A stretch of DNA of 64,000 bases from Taudactylus pleione (Eukaryota > Chordata > Amphibia > Anura > Myobatrachidae), in contig JAUIMM010000121.1 of NCBI GenBank assembly GCA_031769625.1, positions 14,256,001-14,320,000 of the forward strand, written 5' to 3'. Below, in pieces: positions 56,568-64,000 of this stretch. Position numbers and translations under genes: made by a program. Position 1 is the first letter of the stretch, and each line of letters starts with the position of its first letter. The notes beneath the pieces were generated by a model, which was not told the origin of the DNA, did no database searches, and saw only the letters and a list, made by a program, of their open reading frames with translations.

Positions 56568-57724
56568 TATATGTGTGGGATATGAATAGGGGAAGGGGAG
56601 CACTGTGTGGGATGTGGATGGAGGAAGGGGAGCACTATGTGTGGGATATGGATGGAGGAAGGGGAGCACTATGTGTGGGATGTGGATGGAGGAAGGGGAG
56701 CACTATGTGTGGGATGCGAATAGGGGAAGGGGAGCACTATGTGTGGTATATGAATAGAGGAAGGGGAGCACTATGTGTGGGATGTGAATAGGGGAAGGGG
56801 AGCACTATGTGTTGTATATGAATAGAGGAAGGGGAGCACTGTGTGGGATGTGGATGGAGGAAGGGGAGCACTATGTGTGGGATATGGATGGAGGAAGGGG
56901 AGCACTATGTGTGGGATGTGGATTGAGGAAGGGGAGCACTATGTGTGGGATGTGAATAGGGGAAGGGGAGCACTATGTGTGGTATATGAATAGAGGAAGG
57001 GGAGCACTATGTGTGGGATGTGAATAGGGGAAGGAGAGCACTATGTGTGGTATATGGATGGAGGAAGGGGAGCACAATGTGTGGAATATGAATAGGGGAA
57101 GGGCAGTACTATGTGTGGGATATGAATAGAGGAAGGGGAGCACTATGGGTGGGATTTGATTAGGGTAAGGGAAGCACTATGTGTGGGATGTGAATAGGGG
57201 AAGGGGAGCACTAGGTGTGGTATATGAATAGAGGAAGGGGAGCACTATGTATGGGATGTGAATAGGGGAAGGAGAGCACTATGTGTGGTATATGGATGGA
57301 GGAAGGGGAGCACTGTGTGTGGGATATGAATAAGGGAAGGGGAGCACTATGTGTGGTATATGGATGGAGGAAGGGGAGCACTGTGTGTGGGATATGAATA
57401 AGGGAAGGGGAGCACTATGTGTGGTAAATGGATGCAGGAAGGGGAGCACAATGTGTGAGATATGAATAGGGGAAGGGGAGCACTATGTGTGGGATATGAA
57501 TAGGGGAAGGGGAGCACTATGTGTGGGATATGAATAGGGGAAGGGGAGCACTATGTGTTGGAAGTGAATAGGGGAAGGGGAGCACTAGGTGTGGGATGTG
57601 AATAGGGGAAGGGGAGTACTAGGTGTGGGATGTAAATAGGGGAAGGGAAGCACTATGTGTTGGAAGTGAATATGGGAAGTGGAGCACTATGTTTGGGATG
57701 TGAATAGGGAAAGGGGAGCACTAT

Positions 57725-59559
57725 GGACCTCATTCAGAGTCGGTCGTAAGCGGCCGCTCGGTCGTACGCCTAACGATCGAGAATCAGAAAAATAACCAAT
57801 CGCGCGGCCGGGCGTTCGCAACCAAAGTGACGCCCATACATGAACAAAGCACCTCCTCTAGCTAACGAGTGATAGCAGCTAGCGATCGAGTCAATTGTTG
57901 TCAGTCGTTGTATGTTAATTTTCTTCTGATGGTTGCGGCCACTTGTGTTGTGTGCATATTACACCAAAAATAACGCATTGGGATAAGCCATCCCCATGAA
58001 ATTTATTTATTCTTAAGAATTTCTTATTATTCGCTAATGTAAACACAACTGAATCAATTACAAGCCAATTAGCAGTGTTATTAGCAACAACAAACGATTA
58101 TTAGCTGCTTGCATTGTGTGGCACAAAACAGAAACATCAAACATAGCATCAGTCACATTTGATTGTATCGATTGTACTCTGGGGCTTGAGAGAGCACATA
58201 CCCAACCTCAAGCTGTACGATCAGCCAGGCCTCTAATCTGTTCGCAGAGTGATGTTTTACTACTTCGGCCTTCTATGTCGGCCGTAGCAGGAAATTTATG
58301 TACGCCCCTGAAACGCCCTGAAAATGGTGAGGCACGTTTAGACCACCGCCCCCGTCAACACCCAAAAAAGGCCTTTCATGTCAGTCAACTCTCGGAAGCC
58401 ACTTCCTGCTCGTAAGCCGTATGATCGACAGCACTTTGGATCGCAAGGTCTTGTACGCACATGCGCACAACTAACCCAGGGCCGTAACTAGGATTTTTGT
58501 CACCAGGGGCAAGACAGTAATTTGGCGCCCCCCCTGGTAATTCCCTCTGCAGCAGTGCCCCTATAGTAATGCCCCCTGAGGTAATGTCCCTGTAGTAGTG
58601 CCCATATAGTAATGTCCCTGTAGTAGTGCCCATATGATAATGCCCCCATAGCAATACCCCTGTAGTAGTGCCCATATTGTAATGCCCATATGTTAATACC
58701 CCCATAGTAATGCCCCTGTAGTGCCCATGCTCCCATATTAATGCCCTTGTGGTAATGCCCCTGTAGTGCCCATGCTTTCATAGTAATGCCCCTGTATTGT
58801 CCATGCTCTCATAGTAATGCCCCTGTAGTGCCCATGCCCCCATAGTAATATCCCTGTAGTGCCCTTACAGTAATGTCCTTGTAGTGCCCATGCCCCCACA
58901 GTAATGCCCCTGTAGTGCCCATGCACTCATAGTAATATCCCTGTAGTGCCCTTACAGTAATGTCCCTGTAGTGCTCATGCCCCCACAGTAATGCCCCTGT
59001 GGTAATGTCTCTGTAGTGCCCATGTCTTAATAGTAATGCCCCTGTAGTGCTCATGCCCCATTAGTAATGCCCATTATTGCCCATGCCCCCATAGTAATGC
59101 CCCTGTCCCCATAATAATGTCCCTGAACTGCAGCTTATTAAAAAAAAAAATACTTACCTTGAACCCTGCTCCTGCATCCAGCGGCGCATCCGGTCCGCTG
59201 GCTGCTCCTCGGAACTATGGGGGAGACGTCATGATGTCTCTCCCATAGTGCCCGTGGGGAGAGCCGGAAGCTGGAGTTCGGGAGAGAACTTCAGCCTCCG
59301 GCTCCGGCTACACCGCGTCGCTGCAGAGAAGGAGCAGGGCGCCCGCTGGTAATAAATATTACCAGCGGGCACCCGGCTTGGAGCCTCTCTGCAGCGCCGG
59401 GCTGGAGGTCACTGGCACTGGGTACAGCGGCTCACCCGGTGCACGTGCACCTCCAGCCCCCCCCTAGTTGCGGCCCTGACTAACCGTACGCATGCGTGGT
59501 TTGGAAACATCGGATGCGTACGACCGAGCGGCTGCTTATGACCGACTCAGATAAGGTCC
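57725..59559. mobile_element. MITE inserted in the minisatellite and itself split by a hAT
   Basis: GGACCTCATTCAGAGTCGG to CCGACTCAGATAAGGTCC, with TAT at 57722-57724 and 59560-59562. Removing the hAT insertion (58477-59478) leaves about 830 bp of MITE. It belongs to a third subfamily by body sequence (AAGCGGCCGCTCGGTCGTACG). Confidence 0.88.
58477..59478. mobile_element. Non-autonomous hAT element with tandem-repeat core
   Basis: The ends CAGGGCCGTAACTAGG and CCTAGTTGCGGCCCTG are inverted, and ACTAACC is repeated on both sides (58470-58476, 59479-59485), one base short of a perfect 8-bp duplication. The core (58545-59120) is a tandem repeat of about 30-bp units, AGTAATGCCCCTGTAGTGCC-type. 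The right part has GGGAGACGTCATGATGTCTC, like the right part of the 44931-46868 element. Confidence 0.85.
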
Positions 59560-59636
59560 TATGTGTGGGATGTGAATAGGGGAAGGGGGGCATAGTATGG
59601 GATGTGCATAGAGGAAGGGGAGTGCAGTGTGTGGGA

Positions 59637-60275
59637 AACCTGCTCTGGCAGTATGCTTCTCTTAGTTTTCAACTTCCACTGCAGGACACACCCCTAAGTG
59701 GCAATAAATACGCCCATAGGTGGCGCATCACAAATCTCCTTTAAACTCCTGAAACTAATTTTCAAAAGTAGGCAAGTATGCCCTGCATGCAAAATAATAT
59801 TTGCACCCCTTGCAATGTAACATGGTTTTTCCAGGTGCAAAGTTACTTGCATTATTTACTTTGCTCCGACTTACCCCTAAAATTAAATACAGGCAGTAGG
59901 ACTCAAAGTGCTTGATTCAGAGATGGACGCAGTAGCACAGCAGCTGCATCTTTGGACGCAACAACTGTGAAAAATTATGGTATTGTTGCAGGAAGTGTGT
60001 GGTGTAAATAGAGACCTCCTGCCAGCTTCGGTGATCCGGTGATGTATTCAAAGATGCAGCATGAGATAACTTGCATGAACATCGACCATCTGAGTGACAC
60101 TCAAGTTACACAGGATGCCCGTGCTGTTTGTGTTTCCAGGGCCAGTAAATCTGAATCAGAAAATGCCGACACTGGCCTCGGCACTCCCAAATACTGTGGC
60201 TGACATGCCCCTGTTTATGGGAATGAAGCCCTCTGCTGACCCATACCCACCCACAAATGGGACACTGCGAATATA
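59637..60275. other. Non-coding, nothing clear
   Basis: 59700-59790 has fragments like GGCAAGTATGCCCTGCATGC seen in other MITE remnants here. No exon or RNA gene is recognised. Confidence 0.35.
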
Positions 60276-60826
60276 GGCCCTGATTCAGAGCCGGACGCTC
60301 TGACAGAGCGCTCGCTCTGAATCAGGGCCGGGCTTTTTTTTTTCTTGGATCGGCCTCTTGGCCGCTCGCATAGCTGTGGGTGACCATCCACAGCTATTGC
60401 GAGCGACAATGATGATGGTCGCGATGGTCAAGACCATCGCGACCATCGGGCTTGCGACGAGACCCTTGTGGTAGGTTCTCGTGGCTGCAAGCCCCAGAGA
60501 GATTTCGGCTCTAACAGAGCCGGAATCTCTCCACTGACATCACTCGTGATGTCAGTGGGGCCACCCCCAAATGGCAGGTGTTCTCATGGGAACGCCTCCA
60601 TAAGGTCACTCACCCCCCCGGCCCGCCCACCAAAGGGGGCGAGCTGTCACTCAACATCGACAGCTCACCCCCTTTGGTGCAAGACCCGGAGCGACGGATT
60701 GACCGTTGCTAGCTAGGTCTCGCGCATGCACATGACGGAGCCGGCTCCGTCGTGCGAATTCGCTGTGGGCCACCATCGACCCGGTTGCGAGTGCTCAGCG
60801 CTTGCGACCGGGTCTGAATCAGGCCC
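60276..60826. mobile_element. GGGCCTGATTCAG-type MITE, ATA duplication
   Basis: From GGCCCTGATTCAGAGCCGG to GGGTCTGAATCAGGCCC, with ATA at 60273-60275 and 60827-60829. It has the same internal palindromes as the 6956 and 41084 copies (CTGTGGGTGACCATCCACAG, GATGGTCGCGATGGTC). Confidence 0.88.
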
Positions 60827-60829
60827 ATA

Positions 60830-62233
60830 GTTAAAGAGACCTGCACAAGCACAGTACAGATCTTGCACATGCACATTTCTCTAACCATTGGGGATGTACG
60901 TAAACCATTGAGTTTATGTACATGTCTGAACTAGGCCCTATGTACCATATAGGTCAACTATATGCATAAGTAAAGCTGGACCAAGATGTATTTGTTAAGG
61001 GACAGTGGGGCAATATTTAGAATACCGTGGACAACTCTGATACATGGTTACAAGTCTAAGTTGTAATAATTCATTTAATGAAGTATATGATATGGACAGG
61101 GCATGATTAATAATGTGGCCGGTGGAGCTGCAGATCCACCTTGAAAATAGGCCCACAGGATTCCCTGCAGTGCAGACAGTGTTGACAGGAAAAAAAATGA
61201 CCTGTCAAAACTGTCTGCACTGCACTTGAAGGATCTGTAGTGCTGACCATTCACCCTGTCCCCCTTCCCCACATCGGCCTTCCGTGGCTCTCCCCCGACC
61301 CATCTGAAGCTCCACCCCATGGTCATCTAAATAAACTCTGCTTGCAGTCAGAAGCCCTGCCCCCGAGCCACCCAAAGCTCCGCCCCCTTGTTATCCGAAG
61401 CTCGACCCCCATGTAGTGCTAAAGCACATTTACATAAAAGAAAAGTGAGCAGTTTTTAATGGGTGCACTGGGACCCACGTTGGTAATTTAAATTTTAATA
61501 TTTAATATCACTTTATTAAATTTGGTAAGATGGTGAAATATAAAAATATAAAAAGATAGAATTGTGCAAAAGAGATGAAAATGAATGTGTATAAAAAAAT
61601 GAATATGCAAAATTAAACCACATTCAATTTGTCATTCTTTCAATACGATCAGTGTTTAGTAACACAGTGGTTCATTACTCATTATAGTTTATTCTGTTAT
61701 TTATGTTGCAATTAATGACTCCTGAGGCTAATTGCCTTCATCTGTTCCTTAAGAGGAAGTAGCAAATTGTATCAAACAATTTAGTGATTTATAATGTGTA
61801 TAGTCAGTGTTCCAAACTGATACAGTATCTTCTCTTCCTATGTCTTATCCTTATGTATTGCCATAGAATGCTTATTGTAAATATTTAAATATATTCAGAA
61901 AAAGTTAATGCCTACTTAACTGATGGATTTAAATGTCCCAGATCACACTACACACAAAAACAGAGTGGGTGTAGTTTAGGCCATTAGAGTGATAGCGGGA
62001 TACATCGTATATCTGCAAAATGTATCATGAAAGTTAAGGATGTAAAAATATTTCATTTAAACTCATTGATTAACACCCACAGGCTAAAATCTGGTTGGAA
62101 ACAAAAGTATTAAATGAAGTTTTTTCAGGTGAGCAGAAAAGAAAATGGGGTTCAGATTCCACCTTTGCCAGTGTTGCACATTCACAGCTACTTCCACTTA
62201 TCCATCACTCATGTTTCCATTGTATCATTTAAT
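60830..62233. other. Non-coding; hAT right-end relative at 61098-61420
   Basis: 61098-61420 (CAGGGCATGATTAATAATG, CCCACAGGATTCCCTGCAG, AAGCTCCGCCCCC) is an inverted relative of the right end of the 8156-9812 hAT. The rest, notably 61480-62230, is AT-rich with no feature recognised. Confidence 0.45.
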
Positions 62234-62768
62234 GGAATGGGTATGAAGTCACGGTGGCAGAGTAGCCACCGGTTCATACTGTATACCTACGCCGGAAGCC
62301 CGAAGGCTGAAGATGCAGACAGGGGAGGTAAGTACCCTAACCCTACTCCTCACCCTCCCTTAGTGGTGCCTAAACCTAACCTTCCCCCCCGGGGGTGCTT
62401 AACCGTAACCTCCCCCCGGAGGTGCCTAACCCTAGCCCCCTTCCTGCATCCTAAACCTAACCCTCCTGGGGGGGTGCCTAACCCTAACCTCCCCCAGTGG
62501 TGCCTAAGCCTAACCCCCCCTCCGCATAGCCTAACCCTCCCCGGGGGTACCTAACCCTAATCTCCCTCTGGGGCCCCTAAAACTAACCCTCCCCCCACGT
62601 GGCTAACATCTTACAGGGCCCCGCTTAACTTCGTTTGGGATGCTGGCTGTCGGGATTTCGTCGTCACGCTAAAGATAGGCATCGGGATTTCGACGCCTAT
62701 CTTTAGTCCCGGGTCGGGATTCTGACATCTGGCATCCCGGCCGCCGGTAAATTAACTACATCCCCATT
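62234..62768. mobile_element. Element carrying TTAGGG-like minisatellite (copy 3, inverted)
   Basis: From GGAATGGGTATGAAGTCACGG to AACTACATCCCCATT, with CCTAACCCTAACCTCCCCC-type units (62335-62600) in the middle and GGCATCCCGGCCGCCGG near the end. It has the same layout as 8598-9075 and 11045-11805 but on the other strand. Confidence 0.6.
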
Positions 62769-63109
62769 TAACATATAGTACTACCGAGATCCCATTATCA
62801 CTGCATGATGCTATTGTTTATCTTCTTACTGGATCATCCCAACACCTCATAACTTTTCTGTCTGGCTCCTTCACTCAATATTCCCTACATCATCTTTGGT
62901 GATATTACGGAATATATTTACGAAACAGCGGGTTTATCAGCAGCTTTGGCCACTGGATTTAAAATGGTAAAAGCAATAAATAAAAAAAGGCACTTTGAAA
63001 ACTTGTTATTACTACAGTGATTCTTAAACTCGGTCTTCAGCACCCCACACAGTTCACGTTTTCCATGTCACCCAGCAGGTGCACAGGTGTATTCACTGGC
63101 AAACTATAC
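62769..63109. other. Non-coding, nothing recognised
   Basis: No exon, repeat end or RNA gene is recognised. Confidence 0.35.
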
Positions 63110-63935
63110 ATTTTGCTCCCCCCAGCCAAAAAAGTTTTAGCCGCCCCCCGCCCAAAAACAAACACACCCAAAGACGACATTTAAGGTGTGTGGTTTCATG
63201 ATACAGTAATGTCCCTTACACATTATGACACTAAGTAATGCTGCCCCTTATTACACATTATACCACACCATAATGCCCTTATAACAAATTATGCCACACC
63301 TTAATGCCTCTATAACATATTATGCCACATTGTAATGCCCCTTACAACACATTATTCCACACAGTAATGCCCCTTACACATTATGCCACACAATAATGCT
63401 GCATATAACACATAATGACACAGAGTAATGCCCTTATAACAAATTATGCCATGCCATAATACCCCTATAACACATTATGCCACACTGTAATGCCCCTTAC
63501 AACACATTATGCCACACAGTAATGTCCGTTACACATTATGCCCCTTAGAACACATAATGCTACACAGTAATGCCATTTATAACACATTATGCCACACTAA
63601 GTAAAACCCCTAATAGCACATTGTGCCATACAGTAATGCCCCTTACACATTATGGCACACAATAATGCTGCAAATAACACATAATGACACAGAGTAATAA
63701 CAAATTATGCCATGCCATAATGCCCATATAAAACATTATGCCACACTGTAATGCCCCTTAAAACACATTATGTCACACAGTAATATCCGTTACACATTAT
63801 GCCCCTTATAACACATAATGCTACACAGTAATGCCATTTATAACACATTATGCCACACTAAGTAAAACCCCTAATAGCACATTGTGCCATACAGTAATGT
63901 CCCTTACACATTATGCCACACAGTAATGCTAATTA
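63110..63935. repeat. TAATGCCCCTTACACATTATG tandem repeat
   Basis: Degenerate units of about 32-36 bp on GTAATGCCCCTTA and ACACATTATGCCACA. Longer blocks of about 260 bp repeat within it (63380-63640 resembles 63650-63920). It resembles the cores of the hAT elements at 44931 and 58477 and may be the core of another, cut off by the window edge. Confidence 0.8.
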
Positions 63936-64000
63936 CATCCAACCCTGACAGATCTACTTCACCAACCCTCCTCTCCGCTCCTGCCAGTCTGTCACCTCAG

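Larger units (their letters stand above)
55120..59636. repeat. 34-bp minisatellite, interrupted by two MITEs
   Basis: Units of about 30-36 bp read GGGATGTGAATAGGGG-AAGGGGAGCACTATGTGT, with variants (ATGGATGGAGG, TTGGAAGTGAATAGG). Blocks are 55120-55969, 56568-57724 and 59560-59636. The two interruptions are MITEs bounded by duplicated TAT, so the array was once continuous. Long ORFs here follow the repeat and are not genes. Confidence 0.92.

Noticed and set aside
55120..57724. Protein-coding genes in the long ORFs of this stretch
   Set aside because: The translations are tandem repeats of the 34-bp minisatellite or of MITE palindromes, and occur on both strands.

Overview
This is vertebrate nuclear DNA, most likely from an amphibian (frog) with a large, repeat-swollen genome. 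That guess rests on long introns, GT-AG exons, hAT, PIF/Harbinger-like, Tc1-like, Helitron-like and LTR elements, and many foldback MITEs of types I associate with anurans; no search was run. It is not bacterial or viral DNA.

Host gene. Three minus-strand exons of one NRAMP metal transporter gene (SLC11 family, best fit SLC11A1) lie at 43863-43963, 5609-5731 and 4451-4570. All have consensus splice sites and compatible phases. They give the N-terminal tail, the DPGN-containing TM1 region and the following TM2 region. The intron between the first two is 38.1 kb and holds most of the window's transposons. The remaining downstream exons lie left of base 1, and the start codon exon was not found.

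Left part (1-12.3 kb): a Helitron 3' end, small hAT and Harbinger-like MITEs, the two exons, and nested hAT/foldback elements, some with TTAGGG-like minisatellites.

Central nest (12.3-39.4 kb): an outer hAT-like element seems to be split by a series of insertions into its AT/GT microsatellite. These are an inverted, broken copy of a large ZBED/hAT transposon (12573-18382), a deleted copy (about 18391-20903), a 13.3-kb copy (20939-34217), a Tc1-like relic (34317-35921) and an LTR element (35966-39263) carrying a coiled-coil coding relic and no visible reverse transcriptase. The 13.3-kb hAT has matching termini, a TATA-containing left end, about 56 copies of a 160-bp satellite (organised as a 25-monomer higher-order repeat), and then an uninterrupted 1038-codon BED-hAT transposase.

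Right part (39.4-64 kb): more MITEs, one more SLC11 exon, two non-autonomous hAT elements filled with minisatellite, a diverged ZBED relic, a fourth copy of the large hAT family (50161-52909), a near-perfect foldback MITE sharing its ends and a subterminal motif, a 34-bp minisatellite split by two Harbinger-like MITEs, and a final tandem repeat.

The most unusual things are the satellite-bearing hAT with an apparently intact transposase, the LTR element with coiled-coil cargo, and the microsatellite that acted as a repeated landing site inside a host intron.
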